NCBI GenBank assembly: GCA_948466345.1
Contig: CAOKAC010000004.1
Span: 62,001 to 126,000, forward strand
From: an uncultured Clostridia bacterium
GTDB taxonomy: Bacteria > Bacillota > Clostridia > Oscillospirales > CAG-272
Direction of reading: 5' to 3'
DNA length: 64,000 nt
Part shown: positions 8,321 to 17,679 of the stretch, in pieces
Position numbering within the stretch: the first letter of the stretch is position 1
How the letters are laid out: every line of letters begins with the position of its first letter
Notes under the pieces: model-generated
The model's input: only the letters and a program-made list of their open reading frames with translations
Databases searched by the model: none
What the model was told of the DNA's origin: nothing
Position numbers and translations under genes: made by a program

Positions 8321-8911
8321 TTAATCAACTACTTTTATATATTCAATATAAACAGAATCTACCGGAGACGATTTTTCTTTTGCGCCGGGATATGCAGTCT
8401 CTACTGCTACGGAAGCAATTTTGTCTACAACGTCCATGCCTTCAGTTACTTTGCCAAATGCAGCATATTGTCCGTCCAATCCTTTATTATCTGCATGCAT
8501 AATAAAGAACTGGCTGGAAGCGGAATTTGGGTCCTTACTTCTTGCCATAGAGATTACACCGCGGGTGTGGGATAATGTATTCTCAACTCCGTTAATAGCA
8601 AATTCGCCTTTAATTTCTTTATCGCTGCCGCCGCTTCCATTTCCTTTGGGATCACCGCCTTGAATCATAAATCCAGATACAATTCGATGAAAGGTGAGGC
8701 CATCATAGAATTCGTCTTTTACCAGGGAAACAAAATTTTCCACCGTGATGGGAGCAATATCGGGATATAACTCCAACTCGATTACACCGAAATCTTGAAC
8801 GGACATTTCCACATGTACAGGATCGTCACCCAGCTTCGTATCATCGCTTTTACAGGAGACCAAAAGACCACACATTGCAAGCGTAATAGCCATACATATA
8901 ACCTTTTTCAT
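8321..8911 (-). CDS. lipoprotein cyclophilin-type peptidyl-prolyl isomerase
   Basis: A 196-residue paralogue of the adjacent cyclophilin with an N-terminal lipoprotein signal (MKKVICMAITLAMCGLLVSC, lipobox LVSC), so it should act outside the membrane as a folding catalyst. It keeps the same catalytic motifs (FHRIVSGFMIQGGDP, GVISMARSKDPNSASSQFFI). The two proteins share long identical stretches, which suggests a fairly recent tandem duplication. A promoter lies just upstream. Between the genes a GCCGCC/GGCGGC hairpin without a T-run (about 8257-8272) could modulate read-through. Confidence 0.95.
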   Translation of the reverse strand: MKKVICMAITLAMCGLLVSCKSDDTKLGDDPVHVEMSVQDFGVIELELYPDIAPITVENFVSLVKDEFYDGLTFHRIVSGFMIQGGDPKGNGSGGSDKEIKGEFAINGVENTLSHTRGVISMARSKDPNSASSQFFIMHADNKGLDGQYAAFGKVTEGMDVVDKIASVAVETAYPGAKEKSSPVDSVYIEYIKVVD

Positions 8912-8952
8912 TTTTAGATATCCTTTCTATAGAATAAAATATATTACGCTTT

Positions 8953-8981
8953 ATTTTAGCAAATATTTCCAGTATTGTAAA
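8953..8981 (-). promoter_or_regulatory. promoter of the cyclophilin pair
   Basis: Minus strand: TTTACA (8976-8981), 17 bases, TAAAAT (8953-8958). Confidence 0.6.
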
Positions 8982-9066
8982 GGCTTTTCTGTTAATAATC
9001 TGAAAAGATGGCATATACTTAAAAGAATGATGCTGATTCAATACAAAAAAGGATATAGGCTAAAAT

Positions 9067-10131
9067 ATGACGACGGAAAAACTGCTTCGTTTTGCATTAT
9101 ATGGATTCTGCGGGGTAATTGGCGCGGTGGGTGTGTGGCTGCTGCTGAAATATGCCTTTCCAATTCTGCTACCATTTATTTTAGCGTACGCAATTTCCTG
9201 TGCGGTACGCACCGCCGCTCAGTGGCTGCATAAAAAAACCAAAACCTCCCGTTCTTTTTGGGCAGTTGCACTTATTGTGCTGACAGCGGCGCTCATTACG
9301 GCACTGATATGGATTGGAGCGTCTATTTTAATCCGTGAGGCTTCTGAAGCTGTGACCTCTCTTAGTGATATGCTCAATCAGCCGGACAATCCCATCAGTA
9401 CGTTAGCTGGAAAAATAGAATCCTTCGGAAAACGGTTCAATCTTGGAAACGGGGATTTCTCCGACACCTTTCCGGAAATGGTAAAAGGCGCCGTAGGTCA
9501 AATCAGTACTTGGATTGCCGGGGGAGCAGGGGATATCCTGGGGCTTTTGCCGTCTTTTATATTTACTTTATTCGTTGGAATCATTGCACTGTTTTATTTT
9601 TGTCTGGACAGCAAGGGAATTTGGAAAATGTTTTCCGGCATTTTATCCCGAGAAATGAGAGAGAAAGTAAGCAAAACTACGTCTGCCATTATGCGTGGAC
9701 TGGGACGATTTATAAAGTCATATTCCATTATTATGCTGATCACCTTTGCAGAACTTCTTTGTGGTTTTTTGGTCATGCGGGTACAGTATGCCTTTTTAGC
9801 AGCGCTGCTGATCGCTATTGTAGATGTGCTGCCCGTGCTGGGGGTTGGCACTGTTTTGGTACCCTGGACCCTCCTCTCTTTTATGGAGGGAAATGGCGTG
9901 CGTGGGATCCAACTGTTGGTGCTGCTTGGTATTATGTATGTTGTACGACAGGCGGTGGAGCCTCGAATTCTTGGAAAAAGTGCCGGTGTACATCCGCTAC
10001 TGGCGTTGGTTTTTGTATATGCGGGCTTTCGTCTGGCGGGCGTCGGCGGAATGATTGTTGCGCCGATTTTGCTGAATGCAGGGGCAGTTTTATGGGAAGA
10101 ACGGGAGAAAAAAAGTGATGCAAAAAGTTGA
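9067..10131 (+). CDS. ytvI: AI-2E/YtvI-family integral membrane protein
   Basis: A 354-residue polytopic protein with about seven hydrophobic segments in the AI-2E transporter (UPF0118) layout: an N-terminal pair, a central amphipathic stretch (about residues 90-155), then the conserved C-terminal block PVLGVGTVLVPW...YVVRQAVEPRILGKSAGVHPL. The latter is the family signature around EPRIxGxxxGxHP. Length and style match YtvI of sporulating Firmicutes. The transported substrate is unknown. Its 3' end overlaps the -35 of the yicC promoter. Confidence 0.85.
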   Translation: MTTEKLLRFALYGFCGVIGAVGVWLLLKYAFPILLPFILAYAISCAVRTAAQWLHKKTKTSRSFWAVALIVLTAALITALIWIGASILIREASEAVTSLSDMLNQPDNPISTLAGKIESFGKRFNLGNGDFSDTFPEMVKGAVGQISTWIAGGAGDILGLLPSFIFTLFVGIIALFYFCLDSKGIWKMFSGILSREMREKVSKTTSAIMRGLGRFIKSYSIIMLITFAELLCGFLVMRVQYAFLAALLIAIVDVLPVLGVGTVLVPWTLLSFMEGNGVRGIQLLVLLGIMYVVRQAVEPRILGKSAGVHPLLALVFVYAGFRLAGVGGMIVAPILLNAGAVLWEEREKKSDAKS

Positions 10132-10156
10132 CAAACTGTCCCAGGGGGTATATAAT
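10128..10156 (+). promoter_or_regulatory. consensus promoter of the yicC-rlmN operon
   Basis: TTGACA (10128-10133), 17 bases, TATAAT (10151-10156). The -35 begins inside the last codons of ytvI. Confidence 0.8.
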
Positions 10157-10235
10157 AAATACGTATAAATAAAATGGAGAATTTATCGCTGGATTCGTAA
10201 AAATATCCTAAGCGGTTTTTTGGAAAGGGATCACT

Positions 10236-11129
10236 ATGCTCAGCAGCATGACGGCCTTTGGCAGAAGCAGAGGAGCTTCTGCTGACGGATCAAAGATAAT
10301 CACGGTAGAAATTAAATCTGTCAATAGCAGGTATATGGATACTGCGATAAAGCTGCCCCGTATCTATGCATACCTTGAGGAAAAAATCAAGACCTGTCTC
10401 GCTTCTCGTGGTGTATCTCGTGGAAAGATAGAAGTTTATGTAGGTGTTGAGGTGCTGCAGCAGACTGGAACAGATGTTGTTTTGGATACAGCCCTAGCCG
10501 CTTCCTATATTCGCGCACTGGAGCAGCTGCGGGACCAGTTCGGGCTGCAGGATGACCTGTCTGTGATGCGGGTTGCACAAAATAGAGAATTGTTTTCTGT
10601 GCGTACGCCGGAAGATACAGACGGGCGTGACTGGGCAGACATATCTCCAATTTTAAACCAGGCGTTAGATTCCTTTTTGGAGCAGCGGGCTGCAGAAGGC
10701 CGGCGCCTCATAGCAGATATTACGGATAAGATCGCGTCGATTCGAGAAATATGCGAAAAGGTTGCAGAAATATCCGCGCGGGACATCCAAGGATATGCGC
10801 CAAAACTTGTAGAACGCATAAAAAAGTTTTTGCAGGATTTCGATGCTGAAGCTAGCGAGCAGCGCATTTTGACAGAGGCTGCTATATATGCGGACAAGGC
10901 TGCCATTGATGAGGAACTGGTCCGGCTGGAAAGTCACTTTGCTACCTTCCACGAGATAGTAGAGCGGGGTGAGGCAGTAGGACGCAAGCTGGATTTTCTT
11001 CTGCAGGAGATGAACCGTGAGGTGAATACTATCGGTTCAAAAGCGGGGAATATGGAGATTGCGCATTTAGTCGTGGATGTAAAGGCTATTCTAGAAAAAA
11101 TTCGCGAACAAGTGCAGAATATTGAGTAA
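10236..11129 (+). CDS. yicC: YicC-family endoribonuclease-like protein
   Basis: A 297-residue protein starting MLSSMTAFGRS, the invariant YicC N-terminus. The C-terminal DUF1732 block is clear (LDFLLQEMNREVNTIGSKAGNMEIAHLVVDVKAILEKIREQ, with the conserved QEMxREVNTIGSK). YicC proteins act in RNA turnover and stress adaptation in model bacteria. First gene after the promoter at 10128, followed by remA and gmk as in most Clostridia. Confidence 0.95.
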   Translation: MLSSMTAFGRSRGASADGSKIITVEIKSVNSRYMDTAIKLPRIYAYLEEKIKTCLASRGVSRGKIEVYVGVEVLQQTGTDVVLDTALAASYIRALEQLRDQFGLQDDLSVMRVAQNRELFSVRTPEDTDGRDWADISPILNQALDSFLEQRAAEGRRLIADITDKIASIREICEKVAEISARDIQGYAPKLVERIKKFLQDFDAEASEQRILTEAAIYADKAAIDEELVRLESHFATFHEIVERGEAVGRKLDFLLQEMNREVNTIGSKAGNMEIAHLVVDVKAILEKIREQVQNIE

Positions 11130-11157
11130 AGCTTTGCAGAAACGGATATAGAAACAT

Positions 11158-11415
11158 ATGAAGTTTATCAACATAGGATTTAATAATATGGTTGCAGCGG
11201 CTCGGGTTGTCGCAGTAATCGGTCCTGACAGCGCGCCAGCTAAGCGTTTGATTCAGGATGCCAAGGACAGCGGCAGGGCCATTGATTGCACCAGTGGCCG
11301 CCGGACCAGAGGCATCATTATTACAGACAGTGATCATATAATTTTATCGTCTATCCAACCGGAAACGGTTGCGGCAAGACTGACCGGTGAGGAAGAGGAG
11401 GATGGCCATGCATAA
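11158..11415 (+). CDS. remA: RemA-family DNA-binding regulator
   Basis: An 85-residue DUF370 protein ([39 protein letters not shown]). In Bacillus subtilis RemA activates matrix and osmolyte genes; the arginines in SGRRTRGI correspond to its DNA-contact region. The C-terminus has a short acidic tail (EEEED). It overlaps the gmk start by 8 bases, so the two are coupled. Confidence 0.93.
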   Translation: MKFINIGFNNMVAAARVVAVIGPDSAPAKRLIQDAKDSGRAIDCTSGRRTRGIIITDSDHIILSSIQPETVAARLTGEEEEDGHA

Positions 11416-12019
11416 AAATGGTTTTTTAGTAGTAATCTCCGGTCCTTCCGGCGGTGGAAAGGGCACAGTAGTGCGCAAGGTTAGAGAGATGATGCCGGAG
11501 CTTGCTCTTTCGGTGTCGGCAACTACCAGGCCCCCTAGAGTAGGCGAAGAAGATGGACGGGAATATTATTTTCTAGATCGGGATGCTTTTGAGGAAATGG
11601 TTGCCAGAGAGGAGATGCTGGAATATACCAGCTATTGCGGCAATTATTACGGCACTCCTAAAAAAGAAGCACAGCGTATTATTTCGTCTGGGAAAAATAT
11701 GATTCTGGAAATTGAAGTAGAAGGAGCAGCGCAGGTAAAACGTCTGTATCCAGATGCGGTTTCCATTATGCTTATTCCTCCAACCATAGAAGAAATGCGC
11801 CAGCGGCTGCTTGGCCGCGGGACAGAGGCAATAGAGACTGTAGAAAAGCGTCTATCCCGAGCGGCAGAAGAAATTCAACTTGCAGGCGAATACGATTATA
11901 TTGTAATCAATCAGCGAGATGAGATAGAGGCCTGTGCCAAGCAGATTTGTGAAATCATCCATGCAGAAGGTGCGCGGACCGGCAGAATGACAGCAGAAAT
12001 AGAAGCATTTTTAATATAA
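11408..12019 (+). CDS. gmk: guanylate kinase
   Basis: Phosphorylates GMP to GDP. I start at the ATG at 11408 because GGAGG lies six bases upstream; the ATG at 11402 touches that ribosome site. The P-loop is [13 protein letters not shown]-binding residues lie in STRxPRxGE-like [17 protein letters not shown] and [13 protein letters not shown]. The C-terminal lid [13 protein letters not shown] and DYIVIN complete the family pattern. 203 residues, normal length. Confidence 0.96.
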   Translation: MHKNGFLVVISGPSGGGKGTVVRKVREMMPELALSVSATTRPPRVGEEDGREYYFLDRDAFEEMVAREEMLEYTSYCGNYYGTPKKEAQRIISSGKNMILEIEVEGAAQVKRLYPDAVSIMLIPPTIEEMRQRLLGRGTEAIETVEKRLSRAAEEIQLAGEYDYIVINQRDEIEACAKQICEIIHAEGARTGRMTAEIEAFLI

Positions 12020-12041
12020 TTCAGAAAAGGTAGGGAAAGAC

Positions 12042-12350
12042 ATGATTACTCCATCTATTGCGGAACTCACGCAGGGAAAATTTAACAGATATACATTGGT
12101 GATCGCTACAGCAAAGTGTGCGAAAATGATTACGGATGAGTATGTAATGCAAAGAGAATTGGCAGAACGGCGAATCGCCAACAAAGAGACGGACAAAAGT
12201 ATTGCTTCCATGATTCGTAAGGAATACCGGGATGACAAGGCGGTAAAAACAGCAGTCAACGGATTGAATAATAAAGACTTTGTAATTACGGGACTTACGG
12301 ATGGTGAAGAAGCTGCATCGTCCATAGGACAGACAGATCCCGAGGAATAA
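12042..12350 (+). CDS. rpoZ: RNA polymerase omega subunit
   Basis: A 102-residue omega subunit: the N-terminal block MITPSIAELTQGKFNRYTLV, the ATAKCAKMI helix and the following ELAERRIANKETDKSI are family-typical. It helps assemble and stabilise RNA polymerase. The acidic C-terminal tail is variable in this family. It sits between gmk and priA. Confidence 0.93.
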   Translation: MITPSIAELTQGKFNRYTLVIATAKCAKMITDEYVMQRELAERRIANKETDKSIASMIRKEYRDDKAVKTAVNGLNNKDFVITGLTDGEEAASSIGQTDPEE

Positions 12351-12366
12351 ATACACGCTTGCGATA

Positions 12367-12388
12367 CTGCCGCCGATTTTGGCGGCAG
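12367..12388 (+). other. GC-rich hairpin between rpoZ and priA
   Basis: CTGCCGCC (12367-12374) pairs with GGCGGCAG (12381-12388). The tail is TAATTTGG, too weak for a full terminator; it may lower expression of the distal genes. Confidence 0.5.
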
Positions 12389-12423
12389 TAATTTGGTATA
12401 TCGGGTTTTAAAGGAGGTAGGTT

Positions 12424-14934
12424 ATGGTCAAGGAATTTGCTGCGGTGCGTATTATGGATGCCCCGTATCATGCTGATCATACTTATGACTACTATATCCC
12501 TGCTGAATTTTCCGGCCGAGTGTTTTCCGGCAGCCTTGTAAGCGTTCCGTTTGGGAGGGGAAACCGGCACACACGAGCGATTGTTATAGAAGTGCGGGAA
12601 TACAGCGATTATGAAAATACGAAGCCTATCGTTTCATTATCCGGAGACGATCCTTTGCTGGATCAGGAAATGCTGGGTATATGCCGGTTTTTATGCGAAT
12701 ATACGTTGTGCACTTTCGGGGAAGCAGTGCGGGCGATTGTACCAACGGCGGCTATGTCTAAAATGTTCGAATATTACAGCGCCGCCGCGGGTGATCATGA
12801 TAAAAAATTAAAAAAACTGTCTGAAAAGGCGCTGCTGTTTTATTCTTATATCAAGGCAAGAAACGAAGTGTCCGGCCAGCAGTTGAAGACCAAATTTGGC
12901 GATGAAGCCGCAACGCTGGCAGCGTCTCTTGTAAAATCTGGTATTATTACACGCACATCCAGAATCAAAATACGTTCCAGCGACCGGTACGATGCTTTTG
13001 TCTCTCCCGTGATGGATACATTTGCAAGTATGGTTGCGGCGGGGAATCTGAAAAGCCCTCTCCAAGCTCAGATATTGGTTACGTTGTCAAAAACGGGCAG
13101 AATCAGTGCGGAAGAGCTTTTTGAGCAAATCGGTGCCAGAGCCAGAGTGCAGCTAAACGCCTTGGAAAAAAAGAATATGATTCATGTTGAGCGTATCGAA
13201 AGCTTTCGCAATCCTTATGCTGTGGGAGAAGGCGCTGTGGAGGAGGATGCCACTGCCTTATCTGCACAGCAGCGGGAGGCATACGACAAATTGGAATCTT
13301 TATATACTTCTGGAGCGGCAGCAGCGCTGCTCCATGGTGTAACCGGTAGCGGGAAGACCAGAGTAATTAAAGAAATGATTGACCGGGTTTTACTGGATGA
13401 TCGGGGCGTAATTGTTTTGGTTCCCGAAATTTCTCTCACTCCTCAAGTGGTGGAATATTTTTGCAGATGTTATGGAGATCGGGTAGCTGTCATCCATTCC
13501 AAACTTTCCGCCGGCGAGCGGTATGATACGTGGAAGAGAATCCGAAAAGGACTAGCCGATGTGGTAATCGGAACCCGTAGCGCTATTTTTGCGCCGCTTT
13601 CAAACATTGGCATGATTGTAATTGATGAAGAGCAGGAGCACACCTACAAATCGGATACGGACCCAAAATATTTAGCCCATGATGTAGCCCGCTATCGCTG
13701 CGGACAGCATGGCGCTCTGATGCTTTTGTCTTCGGCAACGCCGTCCCTGCGTTCCTACTACAAAGCGGTGTCCGGCGTTTATACCTTAATTGAGATGACC
13801 CAGCGTTATGGAGATGCCCGACTGCCGGATGTGGCTATCAGCGATATGCGCAGTGAGATAGATGCAGGAAATACTTCTCCGGTAAGCATGGGGCTGGTTG
13901 ATCGGCTGCGGGAGGTACGGGATAAAAAGACGCAGGCAATTGTGTTTTTGAACCGGCGCGGATACAGCAGTGCAGTGAGCTGCCGAGTATGCGGCGAGGC
14001 GATTCGATGTCCAAACTGTTCTGTATCTCTGACATATCATACCCGCTCTCCTATTGGTGAATCGGATGATGCACAGGATTATTTTCGCCGACGCAGTGAA
14101 CGAGGGGATCTTGCTTGCCACTACTGTGGATACCGTACACCTGTACCGACTGCTTGTCCTGCATGCGGCGCGGAGCATTTTCGATTTATGGGATGCGGAA
14201 CGCAGCAGGCACAGGAAGAGATTGAGCGACTTGTTCCCGGACTGCGGGTGCTGCGTATGGATATGGACACTACTCAGACGAAAATGTCTCATCGGGAACT
14301 GATTGAAAGCTTTCGACAGGGAAATGCCGATGTCCTGCTTGGGACTCAAATGGTTACCAAGGGGCATGATTTTCCAAGAGTGACACTGGTAGGCGTTATG
14401 AATGCAGACGGAAGCCTTTACTTAGATGATTATCGGGCGGCGGAGCGCACATTTTCTATGCTGACACAAGCTATTGGCCGGGCAGGCCGCGCGAGTGATC
14501 CGGGGATTGCAGTGGTACAGACCTATAATCCGGATTCCCAGGTGATCCGTCTTGCGGCGATGCAGGATTATAAATCCTTTTACGAGAGAGAGATTCTTTT
14601 GCGGAAAACACTAGTTTTTCCACCGTTCTGTGATATTGCCGTTATTACTCTGTGCAGTAGTGACGAAGCATTGCTGGCGGCTTCTGCTGTTAAATTGGCA
14701 GACAATGTGGGGGAACTTTTAAGTGGGGCATTTCAGGATGTGGAAGCTGTAATTTTTGGCCCATTTGAAACGCCTGTGTATAGGATACAAAATGTTTGCC
14801 GCATGCGGCTGGTGATCAAGTGCCGGTTAAATAAGCGGGCAAGAAAAATGATTGGCTGCTTGCTGACTGCTTTTGGAAAAAGCGGAACGAAAAATCTTAC
14901 TATCAGCGCGGATTTAAATCCATCCAGCTTATAA
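12424..14934 (+). CDS. priA: primosomal protein N' (PriA helicase)
   Basis: A 3'-5' DNA helicase that restarts stalled forks and loads the replicative helicase. 836 residues: the N-terminal 3'-DNA-end-binding domain (about 1-105), a winged helix, helicase lobe 1 with Walker A GVTGSGKT (305-312) and DEEQEH (401-406), and helicase lobe 2 with the zinc module. All eight zinc cysteines are present (520, 523, 529, 532, 565, 568, 578, 581). The loop between the first and second zinc hairpins is longer than usual, with a charged insert of about 22 residues at 541-562. Motifs GTQMVTKGHDFPRVTLVG and QAIGRAGRA are intact. Confidence 0.97.
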   Translation: MVKEFAAVRIMDAPYHADHTYDYYIPAEFSGRVFSGSLVSVPFGRGNRHTRAIVIEVREYSDYENTKPIVSLSGDDPLLDQEMLGICRFLCEYTLCTFGEAVRAIVPTAAMSKMFEYYSAAAGDHDKKLKKLSEKALLFYSYIKARNEVSGQQLKTKFGDEAATLAASLVKSGIITRTSRIKIRSSDRYDAFVSPVMDTFASMVAAGNLKSPLQAQILVTLSKTGRISAEELFEQIGARARVQLNALEKKNMIHVERIESFRNPYAVGEGAVEEDATALSAQQREAYDKLESLYTSGAAAALLHGVTGSGKTRVIKEMIDRVLLDDRGVIVLVPEISLTPQVVEYFCRCYGDRVAVIHSKLSAGERYDTWKRIRKGLADVVIGTRSAIFAPLSNIGMIVIDEEQEHTYKSDTDPKYLAHDVARYRCGQHGALMLLSSATPSLRSYYKAVSGVYTLIEMTQRYGDARLPDVAISDMRSEIDAGNTSPVSMGLVDRLREVRDKKTQAIVFLNRRGYSSAVSCRVCGEAIRCPNCSVSLTYHTRSPIGESDDAQDYFRRRSERGDLACHYCGYRTPVPTACPACGAEHFRFMGCGTQQAQEEIERLVPGLRVLRMDMDTTQTKMSHRELIESFRQGNADVLLGTQMVTKGHDFPRVTLVGVMNADGSLYLDDYRAAERTFSMLTQAIGRAGRASDPGIAVVQTYNPDSQVIRLAAMQDYKSFYEREILLRKTLVFPPFCDIAVITLCSSDEALLAASAVKLADNVGELLSGAFQDVEAVIFGPFETPVYRIQNVCRMRLVIKCRLNKRARKMIGCLLTAFGKSGTKNLTISADLNPSSL

Positions 14935-14967
14935 GAGATATGGATGTAGAGAAAGGAAAAATAGAGT

Positions 14968-15426
14968 ATGGCTATTCGAAATATAGTACAGGAAGGGGAT
15001 CCCATCCTTCGCGGAAAGTGCCGACCGGTGGATGAGATTACCCCGCGTATTCTTACATTATTGGATGATATGCGGGAAACTTTAGCCCATGCAGATGGGG
15101 CAGGACTTGCAGCGCCTCAGGTAGGAGTACGCCGTCGGATTGCGATTGTAGTGGACGAAAATGATCAAATGGTCGAACTGATTAATCCACAGATTATCAA
15201 GCAGAGCGGACATCAGCGGGATATAGAAGGGTGTTTGTCTGTGCCGGGCCGATGGGGATATACAAATCGGCCAATGCATGTGACTGTCCAGGCGATGGAC
15301 CGAGAGGGAAAGACCTTTACCGTATCGGGCAGCGGCCTGACGGCGCGTGCCTTTTGCCATGAAATTGATCATTTAGATGGAATTTTGTTTATTGATCACG
15401 CAGAGGAATGTGATATAGAAGTCTAA
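14968..15426 (+). CDS. def: peptide deformylase
   Basis: Removes the formyl group from nascent N-terminal methionine. All three active-site motifs are present: GAGLAAPQVG, EGCLSVPG (metal-binding Cys) and HEIDHLDG (metal-binding His pair and catalytic Glu). 152 residues, compact type. Encoded directly before fmt, the usual pairing. Confidence 0.97.
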   Translation: MAIRNIVQEGDPILRGKCRPVDEITPRILTLLDDMRETLAHADGAGLAAPQVGVRRRIAIVVDENDQMVELINPQIIKQSGHQRDIEGCLSVPGRWGYTNRPMHVTVQAMDREGKTFTVSGSGLTARAFCHEIDHLDGILFIDHAEECDIEV

Positions 15427-15447
15427 CGGAGAAAAGGAGGCGGATAT

Positions 15448-16392
15448 ATGCGTATCGTTTTTATGGGAACGCCTGATTTTGCGCAGATATGTTTGCAGGC
15501 GTTGGTAGAAGCGGGTCTGGACGTAGTGGCCGCAGTAACCCAACCGGATAAGCCGCGGGGGCGGGGATATCAAATGATTCCGCCGCCGGTGAAGGTGTTT
15601 GCCCAGGAGCAGGGGATTTCGGTATATCAGCCACAGACACTGCGGGACGGCGCCTTTGAAGAAACGCTAAGGCAGCTGGATCCGGATGTGATTGTGGTTG
15701 CTGCTTACGGGAAGATTTTGCCGTCCTATATTATTGATTATCCACGTTTGGGATGCATCAATGCCCATGGGTCACTTCTGCCAAAGTATCGGGGGGCAGC
15801 GCCGATTCAGCGGGCCATTATGGATGGAGAGGAAGAAACCGGTATTACGATTATGTATATGAATCAAGGGCTGGACACCGGAGACATGCTTTTGTGGGAA
15901 AAAACGCCTATAGCCGATACAGATGATTTTGCATCTATGCATGACCGCCTGGCCCAGATGGCGGGTGAGTTGCTGGTACGTGTTCTCCCCATGCTGGAAG
16001 CTGGTACAGTCGTGCCGGCAAAGCAAGACGATGTACTAGCCACATATGCGCACAAAATTGAAAAGGCAGACTGTGTACTGGATTTTTCTATGGATGCTCA
16101 GATACTGCTTTGGAAAATACGGGGGCTTTCTCCTTATCCGCTGTCGGTGACCAGAACACCGGACGGAAAGCTTTTAAAAATTGTGTCTGCGTCTCTAGCT
16201 GAGGGGACATCACAGGAGCTTGCTGGAACGGTGACGGATATTTCTGACACGGGCTTTTGTGTAGTCTGCGGCGATGGGAAAAAGATTCTGATTACTGGAG
16301 TTCTCCCGGAGGGGAAAGGGCGAATGCCCGCTGCGGATTTTGTGCGGGGCAGACGAATACAGACAGGAGCACGGCTGGCATGGACGATATAA
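15448..16392 (+). CDS. fmt: methionyl-tRNA formyltransferase
   Basis: Formylates initiator Met-tRNA. 314 residues. The N-terminal Rossmann domain starts MRIVFMGTPDFA; the active-site stretch is INAHGSLLPKYRGAAPIQ with catalytic Asp in LDTGDM. The usual second Ala of NASLLP is Gly here (HGSLLP). The C-terminal OB domain includes LSPYPLSVTRTPDGKLLKI. The last 13 bases overlap rsmB. Confidence 0.97.
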   Translation: MRIVFMGTPDFAQICLQALVEAGLDVVAAVTQPDKPRGRGYQMIPPPVKVFAQEQGISVYQPQTLRDGAFEETLRQLDPDVIVVAAYGKILPSYIIDYPRLGCINAHGSLLPKYRGAAPIQRAIMDGEEETGITIMYMNQGLDTGDMLLWEKTPIADTDDFASMHDRLAQMAGELLVRVLPMLEAGTVVPAKQDDVLATYAHKIEKADCVLDFSMDAQILLWKIRGLSPYPLSVTRTPDGKLLKIVSASLAEGTSQELAGTVTDISDTGFCVVCGDGKKILITGVLPEGKGRMPAADFVRGRRIQTGARLAWTI

Positions 16393-17672
16393 AAACAGTG
16401 AGTCCCGGACGCAGAGCTGCTTTTATTTCTCTTTGTAAAATGCGGGCAGGGAAATATACCAACTTGGAGGTTGGTACAGTACTTTCGCGTATGCAGATGT
16501 CTGAAGCAGATCGAGGGTTGTACACAGCGTTGGTATATGGCGTTACTGAGAGGCTAATTACATTGGACTATATGATTGCTTTTCTTTCAAAACGTGCGTT
16601 GTCCGCTTTGGACGAGGAGGTAGTGTGTGCTCTGCGGCTTGGACTCTATCAGCTGGCTTTTATGGATCGGATTCCGCCGCATGCGGCAGTATCTCAATCT
16701 GTCGCTTTGACGCCAGCCAAGGGACGTGGATTTGTCAATGCCCTTTTACGTACATTTGTTCGAGGCGGATGTACGGTTCCCTTGCCGGAAGGGAATGAAA
16801 CAGAAGCTTTGTCTGTACGATATTCTGTTCCCACTCCCCTGTGTACTGCATTTATAGAGTGGTTTGGAACCGATACGGCAGAAAAACTATTTGCTGCCTT
16901 TTTGAAGAAGGAGGATGCAGCGCTGCGAATCAATACCTTGCACCATAGCACGCAGGAAGTTGCCCAGCGGCTTGATGGTGTTATATCCGGTGTGTGTGAC
17001 GCTTGTGTAAAGACATCTTCTTTTGTGGGAGTGCTTTCCGGTGTAGAAGCGGGAGATTGGTTTGTGCAGGATGAGGCGTCGGCACTTTGCGCCCGTGTTG
17101 TAGGCGCGCACCCTGGAGAAACAGTGGTAGATGTTTGTGCTGCCCCTGGAGGTAAAAGTTTTGCAGTGGCTATGGAAATGGAAAATCAGGGCAGAATCTA
17201 TGCGTTTGATCTGCATGGAAATAAGCTTTCTTTGATTCAGCGAGGCGCGGCAAAGCTAGGAATTTCTATATTGGAAACAGAGGAGCGGGATGCAAGAAAT
17301 CCAAAGAAGTCTCTTATTGGACAAGCCGACCGGGTTCTGTGTGACGCACCTTGTTCCGGACTGGGCGTAATTGGGAAGAAGCCGGATATAAAATATAAGG
17401 AAATGGATACGATAATCCGTTTGCCGGAGGTACAATACAGTGTCCTCGTTGGGGCAGCGGCGTATGTTCGGCCAGGCGGAACACTGGTATATTCTACCTG
17501 TACCTTAAATCCTGCAGAAAACGAGGGCGTGACGGAGCGATTCCTGACGGAGCATTCGGAATTTGAACCGTTCCCCTTTTTCTTTGCGGGAGCGGAGCAA
17601 AGTGCTTTGACGTTGCTTCCCCATATCCATGGTACAGATGGTTTCTATATTTGCAGAATGCAGAGAAAGTGA
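16380..17672 (+). CDS. rsmB: 16S rRNA m5C967 methyltransferase
   Basis: A 430-residue RNA cytosine-5 methyltransferase. The start at 16380 (AGGAG ten bases upstream) overlaps fmt; the open frame runs further back through fmt in another frame. The N-terminal NusB-like RNA-binding domain (about 1-135) is followed by the SAM domain: VCAAPGGKS (motif I), DAPCSGLGV with one catalytic Cys, and YSTCTLNPAEN with the second. Follows def-fmt as in most Firmicutes. Confidence 0.95.
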   Translation: MDDIKTVSPGRRAAFISLCKMRAGKYTNLEVGTVLSRMQMSEADRGLYTALVYGVTERLITLDYMIAFLSKRALSALDEEVVCALRLGLYQLAFMDRIPPHAAVSQSVALTPAKGRGFVNALLRTFVRGGCTVPLPEGNETEALSVRYSVPTPLCTAFIEWFGTDTAEKLFAAFLKKEDAALRINTLHHSTQEVAQRLDGVISGVCDACVKTSSFVGVLSGVEAGDWFVQDEASALCARVVGAHPGETVVDVCAAPGGKSFAVAMEMENQGRIYAFDLHGNKLSLIQRGAAKLGISILETEERDARNPKKSLIGQADRVLCDAPCSGLGVIGKKPDIKYKEMDTIIRLPEVQYSVLVGAAAYVRPGGTLVYSTCTLNPAENEGVTERFLTEHSEFEPFPFFFAGAEQSALTLLPHIHGTDGFYICRMQRK

Positions 17673-17679
17673 GGCGGAT

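Noticed and set aside
13786..14367. 193-codon minus-strand frame inside priA
   Set aside because: Covers conserved helicase motifs of priA on the other strand; no independent support.
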